The notes under the pieces: model-generated
Told to the model about the DNA's origin: nothing
The model's input: the letters and a program-made list of their open reading frames with translations, nothing else
Database searches by the model: none
Made by a program: the position numbers and the translations under genes
Shown here: piece by piece, positions 23,501 to 28,439 of the stretch
Layout of the letters: every line of letters begins with the position of its first letter
Numbering within the stretch: the stretch's first letter is position 1
From: Siphonodentalium dalli
Lineage: Eukaryota > Mollusca > Scaphopoda > Gadilida > Siphonodentaliidae
DNA: 64,000 nt
Direction: 5' to 3'
NCBI GenBank assembly: GCA_032622095.1
Contig: CP136067.1
Location: 50,321,899-50,385,898 of the forward strand

Positions 23501-25924
23501 GTATGTCCTTTGCATGGCTATATGTAGGCCTACATGAACTCGCTAAAATATGTGTACTAGATGTTCGTCTAAAATGTTTGTTGTTGCAACTTGTATTGTA
23601 TTGCCTAAGAAGAAAAAAAAACTAATTAAAACCTCGTTGATGTATCGACTATCAGTGATATCCTATCGGCCCGGAAGCATAAAGATGCCGACATTGAGCC
23701 CATTGTTGCACTGCGTTATCTGAACAAAATTAATTAGAGAGTACAAACACTACCTGTTGACCAATGAGGAACGTCCTCTCCGAAAATCTCTCAGTCAATG
23801 TCACGAGATTGACAGTTAAATGGGAGGGGCTTTATATTAATAACTCATGTCAAGTTGTCAACTTTATAACGGGAATTGGGGGGATGTCTGTTGGCAAGTT
23901 TATTCCGGGAAGTTTAAGAATTGCTCAGCAACCCACACGGGCCATTGCACAGAGTGCAGTGTCCAGTGTTTACGTGGCAGTCACATGGGGAAAGACATAC
24001 ATGAAGATTGATATTATTAGGTTGAGACTACAGCAGCTGCATCACTCTGGTTAACAGTGAAATAAAATTGCAGCAATAGCAGTGAGACAGGCATCAAAGG
24101 TTTGCCGCCGGTTGTAAACGACATGTCATTGACAAAGTAGGTCACTTGCTGCATGACGTGTACTATTGAAATAGGTCATTAAAATTGAGGTCACTCAGGT
24201 CAGGTCTGTGCTTTGATCAGTGGACCACTAGCGACTGATCTATTAATACAATGTGTTTCAAGAAGATGGCATCGTATTGTCCACACATGCAAATTGATAC
24301 AATGCGGTCTGTTGGCCTAAGGGTTACTCTGTGATAAATAGGGAATGCTTATCACTTTTATTACTTATTGTGGGGGATTACCTTAATTTTGTGTTAGATA
24401 CTGATTCAACATTGACCTTTCTCGTTCGTGACGACCGCTAAAACAATCAAGGACTGGAATACTGGAAGAAGACAACAGTCAGCCCTGGGAATTAAGGACA
24501 ATTTTCCTAGACAATATTTTTGCCTAGGTGAAAGAAATCGGCCTAGGCAAAAAACAGATTTTACCTAGGCAATTTTGCAACAATATTGCCATCTCAAATC
24601 AATGTGATTCAATAATAACCTGAAAGCTTAGTTATTTTGGAGAACATTTCCAGGCCACTACTCATCATACATTCCACAAATCATCTCCAAAACTAGTGCC
24701 CTTATGCAGCCTTCATAATTGGCTACGGCAATCAGCATTGCCGAAGCAATTTGCTGAAGCAAACTGGACCACGACATACTGTTGCCGTAGCGGATTGCCG
24801 AAGCCAAACAATCTGAATTAAGAGGGCTGCCTTATGGGTAGCTAGTTAATGGCCCAGTGCCATGGAAACAATTTTAGGACAATATATGTAAAGAGTGATT
24901 TAAGGAAGTCATTTTGGCTAAAGAGGTTCTATTTCTGATAGACACAAATCAATTTTAGTAACCCAATGAACTTGTTTTACTTAGGCAATATAATTGCCTA
25001 GGCAAACTGATTTTGCCTCTGCTTTTACCTAGGCATTGCCTATTGCCTAGGCTAATTCCCAGGGCTGTCAACATGCGATCCATCCAAATGACAATGGACA
25101 GAGAACCAGCCGAAAACAACAAAACGTCCTAATCATCCCATCCCACGCGCTTATACATCCGAACGGATCCTGCGCGCATACCAATACAGATACACAACAT
25201 CTAATAAATATTCTTCATCTTATTCACAAATTTAAGGAGTCCTTCTGGCATACCGGTACAAGGACAATATATAGATCTATATAGTGCTAATTTACCGTTG
25301 TTTGATTTGCACCATGTGAACTCGGCGCAAATATAATTGATAGAACAAACCACTAATTTGACTAAATATTATGATGACCGTGTCGTTATTTATTTAAAAT
25401 GCGTATCAATTGACATATACGCACCCGTTCCCTCATTAAAATCAACATATTTCGCCCATTTTAGGGGACCTCCGCGAATTCGGAGACCTCCGCAAATAGG
25501 GAACTACTGCAAATCGTCGCACCCTAAAAAATTCCAAAAACATTGTTCAAGATCATGAAGATGTTTATCATTATTATATGACATTAAAATTTAAATTGAT
25601 TAATTTAATCACATTATGAATTTATGTTATTTTATTATTGAGTCTTACGGCACTAAGTAATAAGACCTCACCTCGTCCTAACTGAAATTCAAATAATTCA
25701 CCCCTACGTCTTGAGGAATCGAATTCTTCCCCATTCGTAAGGGTGCCCACATAATGGACGTAGACTTTATCGCCGGGGTAAGGTGCTATGTCTCCTTCAC
25801 CGGGTTCCAAAACTTCTTTGAGAACACCGCCGTCTTGCGTTGGCGTGAGATCGACCGCATTAGATTCAGTTTCCATTTGATCAGCGCTCTCAGGTCCGCT
25901 CACTTCGTCTTTTTGTTCTGCCAT
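5347..25924 (-). CDS. FKBP4: FKBP4/5-type HSP90 co-chaperone (FK506-binding immunophilin), last exon missing
   Basis: This is a peptidyl-prolyl isomerase and HSP90 co-chaperone; vertebrate relatives act in cytosolic steroid-receptor/HSP90 complexes. Seven exons join in consistent phase: 25672-25924, 18108-18272, 14124-14222, 11496-11743, 9227-9310, 7369-7605, 5347-5535. All have GT-AG borders and give 425 codons. FK1 (about residues 33-138) keeps the catalytic/drug-pocket signature EEFDSS, VIRGWD and [11 protein letters not shown]2 (about 165-253, [18 protein letters not shown]) is catalytically degenerate, as usual in this family. A TPR region (about 270-425) keeps [15 protein letters not shown] and YFRHGE, the expected carboxylate-clamp positions for the HSP90 tail. 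Human FKBP4 has 459 residues, so some 30-40 C-terminal residues are missing: the final exon was not found between 1 and 5346. The introns are almost wholly transposon-derived. FKBP4 versus FKBP5 cannot be decided; this is probably the single pre-duplication invertebrate gene. Confidence 0.93.
5536..6116. other. FKBP intron 6, no feature recognised
   Basis: Intronic sequence between exons 6 and 7, left of a hAT insertion. No repeat family known from the rest of the window was identified in it. Confidence 0.4.
6125..7246 (+). mobile_element. hAT element remnant with 8-bp target duplication
   Basis: The ends TAGAGATGGGCGGTT and AACCGCCCATCTCTA are perfect inverted repeats. They are flanked by CACTCTGA (6117-6124) and CTCTCTGA (7247-7254), an 8-bp duplication with one mismatch, diagnostic of hAT elements. 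Subterminal GAAACCGAAACC arrays occur on both sides (GGTTTCGGTTG near 6158; repeats at 7157-7218). The left part holds a broken BED zinc finger; most of the transposase is missing. It lies in FKBP intron 6. Confidence 0.8.
6241..6440 (+). pseudogene. BED zinc-finger remnant of a hAT transposase
   Basis: From 6244 the frame reads [20 protein letters not shown], the typical start of a BED domain (SxVWxyF). The metal-binding CxxC follows only in a shifted frame (near 6309-6350: [14 protein letters not shown]), so a frameshift separates them. A degraded FRRSKHN-like segment at about 6395-6415 occupies the place of the final His motif. BED fingers bind the ends of hAT transposons. This one is broken and lacks the RNase-H-like catalytic domain. 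Confidence 0.6.
7251..7421 (-). repeat. 43-bp tandem repeat duplicating the 3' end and donor site of FKBP exon 6
   Basis: The motif CTGAAGTAACAC or a variant recurs at 7251, 7294, 7336 and 7379, a period of 42-43 bp. The last copy is the real end of exon 6 (GTGTTACTTCAGGCATGGTGAG, donor GTAAGT). The others lie in the intron and carry GGTGAG followed by ATAAGT, GTACAT and so on. Translation past the first donor meets a stop within a few codons. The array abuts the hAT element's right target duplication. Confidence 0.75.
7369..7605 (-). CDS. FKBP4: FKBP4-like coding exon 6 (first two TPRs)
   Basis: The acceptor CAATCTTACAG precedes GAACAAAAATAC and the donor is GAG|GTAAGT. It has 79 codons in phase 0, residues 284-362. 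It contains [20 protein letters not shown] and [13 protein letters not shown], with the Asn, Lys and Arg expected for the TPR carboxylate clamp. Its 3' 40 bp are tandemly repeated in the following intron. Confidence 0.93.
7606..8286. other. FKBP intron 5, dispersed TTCAGATAATAAGTTCA repeat
   Basis: At about 7740-7880 the motifs AAATATAAGCAGATGACAGA and GAAATGTTCAGATAATAAGT match stretches at 12177-12310, 50700-50800, 57010-57040 and 60045-60090. This is a dispersed non-coding repeat. Nothing else was recognised. Confidence 0.4.
8291..8519 (+). mobile_element. TTAA-flanked hairpin MITE, subfamily 2
   Basis: It starts after TTAA (8287-8290) with CCCTTCGATGACTAGAGCTT and ends with a diverged complement before CTAA. 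It contains two hairpins. The first (about 8335-8403) has the CCAATGCATTC / GCATTGG stem shared with subfamilies 1 and 3, but with CTCCC-ATAG-GGGAG at the tip. Precise TTAA duplication suggests piggyBac-type mobilisation. It lies in FKBP intron 5. Confidence 0.7.
8850..8945 (+). repeat. fragment of the CAAGATGGC satellite-type repeat
   Basis: GTGCCAAAGGATTTAGTAAT, then GAGTAAAATCCAAGATGGCT and TAGCTCCCATCTAGAGGTGA, match the monomers at 14990-17000. A single diverged fragment in intron 5. Confidence 0.6.
9227..9310 (-). CDS. FKBP4: FKBP4-like coding exon 5 (FK2-TPR linker and start of TPR1)
   Basis: The acceptor CTGTTTTAG precedes TCTAAAGATGCTTGG and the donor is TTCAAG|GTAAAA. It has 28 codons in phase 0, residues 256-283: [20 protein letters not shown], then KGAKLFK. 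This is the most conserved linker of the FKBP51/52 family (human ESWEMNSEEKLEQSTIVKER). Confidence 0.92.
9426..10499. mobile_element. non-autonomous hAT element with 8-bp target duplication
   Basis: Left end TAGGGATGGAAAGATAT and right end ATATCTTTCCACCCTA are inverted repeats with one mismatch. Flanks are GACTTTAT (9418-9425) and GACTTCAT (10500-10507), an 8-bp duplication with one difference. Subterminal sequences carry ATACATAGGTTCATCACGAT-type motifs. There is no transposase; most of the right half is a 39-bp minisatellite. Inserted in FKBP intron 4. Confidence 0.8.
10190..10425. repeat. 39-bp minisatellite, about six near-identical copies
   Basis: The unit ATACATTTATAATCTACTAT plus 19 more bases (...ACTATTGTCTATATTAA) repeats six times with almost no divergence. 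The period is a multiple of three, so the minus strand shows a repeated open frame ([13 protein letters not shown]). This is a by-product of the period, not a gene. The homogeneity implies recent expansion inside an older hAT element. Confidence 0.9.
10960..11262 (+). mobile_element. degraded GAATGAGGT-family MITE
   Basis: It begins with ATTTGCAGAATGAGGTCCCC, then the CATCACCTGACCTCATT arm and the family's middle segment (GTGCACCCATTGGGCACCT). It closes near 11243 with TCTGCAAATGTCC. It abuts the fold-back element at 11273. Intron 4. Confidence 0.55.
11273..11465. mobile_element. fold-back palindromic MITE (TACAGTA ends), copy 1
   Basis: Two arms of about 80 bp (CCACAGCAGAATTATGGGTA ... and its complement) meet at AAAGCTCTCACTGAGAGCTT near 11350. 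The right end is GGGCATTACTGTA; the left arm lacks about 25 bp after TACAGTA. Copies lie at 51278-51499 and 55065-55283. The TA-type termini suggest Tc1/mariner mobilisation. The right end is 30 bp from the FKBP exon-4 donor. Confidence 0.85.
11496..11743 (-). CDS. FKBP4: FKBP4-like coding exon 4 (FK2 domain)
   Basis: The acceptor GTATTTTCCAG precedes TTCATTATGTGG and the donor is GAGAAG|GTGACT. It has 248 nt and completes the split codon from exon 3, giving residues 173-255. The peptide shows [39 protein letters not shown] and [12 protein letters not shown]2 lacks the FDSS and W pocket residues of FK1, as is normal for this non-catalytic domain. Confidence 0.93.
11822..12167 (+). mobile_element. 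TTAA-flanked hairpin MITE, subfamily 1 (copy A)
   Basis: TTAA at 11818-11821 and 12168-12171 flank CCCTTTACCCAACA ... TGTTGGGTAAAGGG, perfect 14-bp inverted ends starting CCC, as in piggyBac. Two hairpins of about 70 bp (11850-11915 and 11952-12018) share the stem CCAATGCATTCTCTTATATA. The tip is TCGACCATAGGTCG in one and its complement in the other. A short spacer and a tail with GGCCGGTTTTGGCCGG complete it. It lies in FKBP intron 3. Confidence 0.85.
12172..12536. other. FKBP intron 3, dispersed TTCAGATAATAAGTTCA-type repeat
   Basis: GGGAAATGTTCAGATAAATA and its nearby inverse TTGTTGAACTTATTATCTAA (12207-12230) match the repeat seen at 7820, 50790, 57015 and 60050. Nothing coding was seen. 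Confidence 0.4.
12537..12928 (+). mobile_element. TTAA-flanked hairpin MITE, subfamily 1 (copy B)
   Basis: TTAA at 12533-12536 and 12929-12932. Left terminus CCCTTTACCCAACA; right terminus has one change (TGTAGGGTAAAGGG). Both hairpins are intact, with a longer T-rich spacer (AAAAATGGTAAAAAGTGTTA) than copy A. It lies 366 bp from copy A in the same intron. Confidence 0.85.
13122..13445 (+). mobile_element. tRNA-derived SINE with perfect 12-bp target duplication
   Basis: The head GGGGCCTCGGTGGCTCAATC has a tRNA-like A box (TGGCTCAATCGG) and B box (GGTTCAAATCC near 13193). A conserved body follows, with GATTTCCTCCACGATTAAAA, ending in (CAAT)n-type repeats. CCAGATTACATC is duplicated exactly at 13110-13121 and 13446-13457. 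The body and tail resemble the bivalve RUDI/Meta-type SINEs from memory; no search was made. It is antisense to the FKBP gene in intron 3. Confidence 0.85.
13458..14123. other. FKBP intron 3, with a dispersed 160-bp repeat
   Basis: The segment around 13685-13850 (TCTGTCTATATTTTAATATT, TTTATGGTG, TATTTTAACAGCAAT) is shared with 52645-52795. No gene was seen. The remainder has no recognised feature. Confidence 0.45.
14124..14222 (-). CDS. FKBP4: FKBP4-like coding exon 3 (FK1-FK2 linker)
   Basis: The acceptor ATTTTTACAG precedes GAGAAGATTTATC and the donor is GTTAATG|GTATGC. It has 99 nt, completes the Gly codon of exon 2 and leaves one base for exon 4, giving residues 140-172: [20 protein letters not shown] and NPNEGAIVN. 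This matches the acidic EDLTEEEDGGIIR linker of vertebrate FKBP52, the regulatory phosphorylation region there. The human CK2 threonine is replaced by Ser here. Confidence 0.92.
14370..14665 (+). mobile_element. GAATGAGGT-family MITE, diverged
   Basis: TCTGACATTTACAGAATGAG opens a hairpin closing at TCTCATTCTGCTTAG (about 14380-14482). The middle segment follows (GTTCCCCAGTTGAAGTTAGT, CTTCTGCAAATTAGGGGATA), then TTCCCAGAAGATGAGGCC. The right hairpin is missing. It lies just upstream of exon 3. Confidence 0.6.
14912..17107. mobile_element. TAGCTCAACTT-ended element carrying CAAGATGGC monomers, interrupted
   Basis: Left end TAGCTCAACTTGGG and right end AAGTAAAGTTGAGCTA are inverted, as in the larger element at 57064-60036. 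The interior holds diverged monomers (CCAAGATGGC, CTCCCATCTAGAGGT, GAGGGATGTGGCC) starting near 14990, 15140, 15290, 15450, 16670, 16850. A 942-bp transposon splits the array at 15503-16444. No open frame. FKBP intron 2. Confidence 0.65.
15503..16444. mobile_element. 942-bp Mutator-like TIR element with 9-bp target duplication
   Basis: The ends begin TAGTCC(A/C)AGTCTTCT and remain inverted for about 45 bp (ACTAAAACC, GCTAAGATATTGGGATGG on both). CTGGTGCCC is duplicated exactly at 15494-15502 and 16445-16453. Long TIRs with a 9-bp duplication are typical of Mutator-like elements. No transposase frame; non-autonomous. The host copy of the satellite monomer reads through when it is removed. Confidence 0.8.
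17108..17720 (+). repeat. about four tandem units of 155 bp
   Basis: Each unit carries ACTAAGGGCCGTAACTCAGG, GGACAAATCTGGTTTTCGA, AAAGATCCATATACC, ATGAAATTGGTTGA and TTTCCTAAAATTGCTAAA, at about 17100, 17245, 17405 and 17555. Diverged, no coding capacity. It abuts the preceding element. Intron 2. Confidence 0.6.
17721..18107. other. FKBP intron 2 start region, nothing recognised
   Basis: Intronic AT-rich sequence on the 3' side of exon 2 (minus strand). No repeat family from this window was identified. Confidence 0.4.
18108..18272 (-). CDS. FKBP4: FKBP4-like coding exon 2 (FK1 core)
   Basis: The acceptor CTGCTTTTTCAG precedes GAAGTGTCATC and the donor is GGGAAG|GTATGC. It has 165 nt, residues 85-139 plus one base. 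It contains [40 protein letters not shown] and FEIELYRWE. The pocket Trp and Tyr are kept. Ser stands where many FKBPs have Glu just before VI. Confidence 0.94.
18273..18707. other. FKBP intron 1, 3' end, nothing recognised
   Basis: Intronic sequence between exon 2 and the first large transposon. Short frames only. Confidence 0.4.
18803..20284. mobile_element. nested 1.48-kb TIR element (CAGGGTTTCCGCCAGG)
   Basis: Left CAGGGTTTCCGCCAGG and right CCTGGCGGAAACCCTG are perfect 16-bp inverted repeats, flanked by CCATAAG on both sides. An internal duplication of about 105 bp (AGTTTCATCCA..., 19848 and 19957) and a 26-nt G run (19550-19575) lie inside. No transposase was recognised. Confidence 0.7.
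19550..19575 (+). repeat. poly-G tract, 26 nt
   Basis: An uninterrupted G run; the length may be affected by sequencing slippage. It could form G-quadruplexes, and on the transcribed strand of the FKBP pre-mRNA it appears as poly-C. Confidence 0.9.
21305..21420 (+). mobile_element. fragment of the CCGTAAATTT-ended TIR family
   Basis: ACCGTAATTTTCGGTGTATA followed by ACAGGTAACTCAAAGATGG matches the left end of the element at 1391 (TAACTCAAAATGG). No matching right end was seen nearby. Confidence 0.45.
22297..22618. other. host sequence between two large transposons in FKBP intron 1
   Basis: Only about 300 bp separate the two large insertions. It contains AT-rich sequence and one copy of each target duplication. 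No feature was recognised. Confidence 0.4.
22815..23334 (+). pseudogene. LINE reverse-transcriptase C-terminal fragment
   Basis: Two overlapping frames (22821-23100 and 23087-23292) give [30 protein letters not shown], then [20 protein letters not shown] and [13 protein letters not shown]. This is the standard region after the RT catalytic motif in jockey/CR1-type non-LTR retrotransposons. A single frameshift near 23085 separates them. No catalytic motif, no 5' part. Dead fragment inside the Mutator-like element. Confidence 0.75.
23337..23430 (+). mobile_element. end of a GGGGTGTAACGATAC hAT-type element
   Basis: GTAGGGGTGTAACGATACGG is followed by repeated ATCGATG, CGCGATAC and GTATCGCGATT motifs, the familiar subterminal pattern of this animal hAT group. 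No opposite end was found inside the surrounding element, so it is a fragment or a strongly deleted copy. Confidence 0.45.
24480..25067. mobile_element. hAT-like element with repeated TTGCCTAGGCAA motifs
   Basis: Left CAGCCCTGGGAATTA and right TAATTCCCAGGGCTG are perfect 15-bp inverted ends. Near both ends a GCCTAGGCAA palindrome recurs about nine times with variants. The flanks share only CAACA within the 8-bp windows (ACAACAGT and TCAACATG), so the target duplication is weak. A smaller TIR element is inserted at 24707. Confidence 0.6.
24707..24829. mobile_element. nested 123-bp palindromic MITE
   Basis: CAGCC ... GGCTG ends, with internal inverted motifs GGCTACGGCAATC / GATTGCCGAAGCC and ATTGCCGAAGCAATTTGC. 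CCTTATG flanks both sides (24700-24706 and 24830-24836). This is the third level of nesting in FKBP intron 1. Confidence 0.6.
25672..25924 (-). CDS. FKBP4: FKBP4-like coding exon 1 (start codon and first half of FK1)
   Basis: The ATG at 25924 opens [20 protein letters not shown], an acidic N-terminus as in FKBP52. It continues [40 protein letters not shown] and FEFQLGR, ending at the donor GGACGAG|GTGAGG. It has 84 codons plus one base. Reading past the donor meets a stop after some 15 codons. The start is supported by the in-frame FKBP N-terminus and the lack of upstream homology. Confidence 0.94.
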
Positions 25925-26500
25925 TGTTCAAAATTTGTGCAGATTGTCAATTTATTGTGGAAAATCAAGGAATGAAGGGATCCTTGCAGCTTTCGAGAAA
26001 ATTCCAGCCGGCAATAACCACGTGACTGCATAAACAGACCGGTGATACGATAATTAAGTAATTGAAAAATAAGTTCCATTAGCAGGGACGTCCCATCCCA
26101 ACCGGACACCTCGGTACTATCCGTCGATTCCGCGGAATTGTCTGAAATAGGTAAGCCGATTCGACGATGGTTCCATTCCCATTGGCAGGGACGTAAAGAG
26201 TATCGATAACACCATCGACCCCGCACCTTTCCCTAAACTAGTTCAAGATAACCAGAGTTCAGACCAAAATGTTGCAGATCCCCTGCTCCTTTACGTTAGA
26301 ATTTTCCAATGTGTGTATTCATAGAATTTCTCGGCGTTCTGCAGTTGAATTTGAGTGATAGGTGGGCATCTAAATGTGTAACACTATAGTATACGGATGC
26401 AACATTGAACATTTGTGGGAGGATTGGAATTTGTGTTGGCATGACTAAATATGCCTAGGCCTACTCACTTATATCAAGTTAGCAGAAACATAATTATGGT
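25925..26500. other. upstream region of the FKBP gene
   Basis: This should hold the 5' UTR and promoter (minus strand), but no TATA box or other core element at a credible distance was recognised. A 30-bp stretch (CTCGGTACTATCCGTCGATT at 26110) has a close relative at 31479 (CTCGGTACTTTCCGTCTATT). Confidence 0.4.
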
Positions 26501-26519
26501 TAATTTACAATAAGTAATC

Positions 26520-27215
26520 TCTAATAAGGAATATTCTTATTGTGCTTAAGTGCAATAAGAAATATTTTAGAGATTCCTTATTGCGCTTAAGCTCAATTAG
26601 TTATTAAGTGTCAATATGGCTTCCCACACAAACGCGGCCTTTTCGGTATTTAAAAAAAAAACGATAATCTTGCATTTCCACAACTACCCCATTTACTGCA
26701 CAAAAAAATCAGCAGCATAAAACTATGAAGACCCCTTCCGTAGGCTAACTTCCTTCTAAACAAAAATGAATGTCTTATTTACGTAGCCTGTAATTTTCTG
26801 TTCACGATTAGGGAATTTTCCCTCAATGATAATCAACCAATCATCAGCCAGATTCTGTTTTATGCGCACTCGAGTTCAAGAACCGTAACTCTATATAGAG
26901 TGACTTCGAGATCGGCTTGCAGCCAGCTGCAGCCAAGATGGAGCCTCGAAGTTACCGATGGCCAGGATAATTATGTGACGTGACGTTCCCACCAAATCCT
27001 GGATTCGTGGTTCATTCTCCGTTCGTCGATATCTGGCATTAAGCGACAAAATCAGATAAGACGAAGTACATGAGTTAAGTTTGAGCTATTGAACATAAAA
27101 AGTAAAGAGCCTCGATACTATGGGAAGCCAAATTGACATTTAATAAATAATTGAGCTTAAGCGCAATAAGGAATCTCTTATTGCGCTTTTAAAGTGCAAT
27201 AAGGGAAGATCTAAT
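26520..27215. mobile_element. TIR element with AATAAGGAATCT-type arms
   Basis: The arm at 26567-26635 (GATTCCTTATTGCGCTTAAG ... CAATATGGCTTCCCA) is inverted at 27119-27178 (TGGGAAGCCAAATTGACATT ... CTTAAGCGCAATAAGGAATC). Further GCGCAATAAG/CTTATTGCGC copies lie outside on each side. No coding region; exact ends and target duplication are unresolved. Confidence 0.55.
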
Positions 27216-27249
27216 TGCCCTTAAGCGAGGTTGCAGAAATTTTTACGGT

Positions 27250-27614
27250 GAATTCATAAAAGCGACTAAAATAGGACAATCATCGTCGCAAATGAAATGG
27301 GAAAATGAATTAAGGTGTTCCCTTCACTGGAAACATATATTTTCACAAAACTACGCTGGTTTCAATACCGAATAGGCCTACTAACAAGAATTATAGGCAC
27401 GAACAGACTTTTGAACATAATGCGAATTCGGTCAGACGGCCTATGTCTCAGATGTTACGTCGCAAATGAATCAATTTCGCATATTTTCTTTGACTGTCCA
27501 TGCATTTGTAAGAACGTTTGTAAATACCACTCAGGCCTGGCTATAGATCGCTATCAACTGGGCATCTCGCTTTCTCGGAAAAAACATTCTTTTTGGGATT
27601 GGTGCTCACAATAA
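27250..27614 (+). pseudogene. LINE fragment with a zf-RVT-type zinc-binding motif
   Basis: The frame reads LRWFQYRIGLLTRIIGTNR, then MRIRSDGLCLRCYVANESIS and HIFFDCPCICKNV. This matches the pattern W.QYR....I..TN..L..M.I..S..C..C...ES..H.F..C found C-terminal to the RT domain of many LINEs. There is no RT domain upstream, so it is a truncated fragment. Confidence 0.6.
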
Positions 27615-27938
27615 AAACAACAAACTAAACTTTCTTATATAGGAGATATATATAGCACAGTAGCAATGTTATATTTTTATGCCTCCGAAACATGCGCCTA
27701 TTTTTAGAAGCAAATTTGATTTTTGAGACAGTGCAAATTTTTTTGGATTGGGTGGGAAAAAACATTCTTTTTGGGATTGGTGCTCACAATAAAAACAACA
27801 AACTAAACTTTCTTATATAGGAGATATATATAGCACAGTAGCAATGTTATATTTTTATGCCTCCGAAACATGCGCCTATTTTTAGAAGCAAATTTGATTT
27901 TTGAGACAGTGCAAATTTTTTTGGATTGGGTGGGATAC
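27583..27938 (+). repeat. 178-bp tandem duplication
   Basis: AACATTCTTTTTGGGATTGG recurs at 27583 and 27761, and the two units are nearly identical throughout. A third partial copy (GAGATATAGCACAGTAGCAA) lies at 28057-28105. An inverted piece (GCACTGTCTCAAAAATCAAA) follows at 28163-28195. Confidence 0.85.
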
Positions 27939-28390
27939 GAATACCACACGGCCACCGAAGCTCGAATGGCCGCTGTATTCTGACGTCGCACTTAGGACAC
28001 TATATGCACCTTTTTTTCTTTTTTTTAAGGTCTCTATAGTATATATATATATATAGGAGATATAGCACAGTAGCAATGTTATATTTGTATGCCTCCGAAA
28101 CATGCCCTTTGAACATGCTTGGGACTATACAACACACCAGGCGCCTATTTATATAAAATTTGCACTGTCTCAAAAATCAAATTTGCTTCTAAACTTTCTT
28201 ATACTATCAATTTTGAAATATTATCTGTATAGAACAAAATTTAACCCCGACGAATTCTCTCTGAAATTACTCATTCGAGAATTTGAAATACGATATAAGT
28301 CGTATCGATATATTGCACTGAACTCCGACGATCTCCGTGTGTGCATATGTGTGCGTCCGTCAACAATCTTCTATATCTATATTTGCGAAT

Positions 28391-28416
28391 GTCTGTCTGT
28401 CTGTCTGTCTGTCTGT
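28391..28416 (+). repeat. (GTCT)n microsatellite
   Basis: Six to seven GTCT units. A matching, interrupted tract with the same downstream sequence (TTCACRSGG, GATGGCACAAAGG) recurs at 29707-29732, so each marks the start of a larger repeat block. Confidence 0.85.
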
Positions 28417-28439
28417 GTTCTATAGAAATTCACAGGGGA

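Larger units (their letters stand above)
22619..25524. mobile_element. 2.9-kb Mutator-like element with about 130-bp TIRs
   Basis: The left arm (22619-22770) starts GGTGTGACGATTTGCAGTAG. The right arm (25393-25524) is its near-identical inverse, including AATTCGCGGAGGTCCCCTAA and TGCGTATATGTCAATTGATA. The left arm has a 17-bp internal duplication (TTTGCGGAGGTC). Flanks TAAAAATTC (22610-22618) and TAAAAAATTC (25525-25534) look like a 9-10 bp duplication. Long TIRs plus this size fit Mutator-like elements. No MULE transposase is present; the interior holds a LINE fragment and hAT-type elements. FKBP intron 1. Confidence 0.7.
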
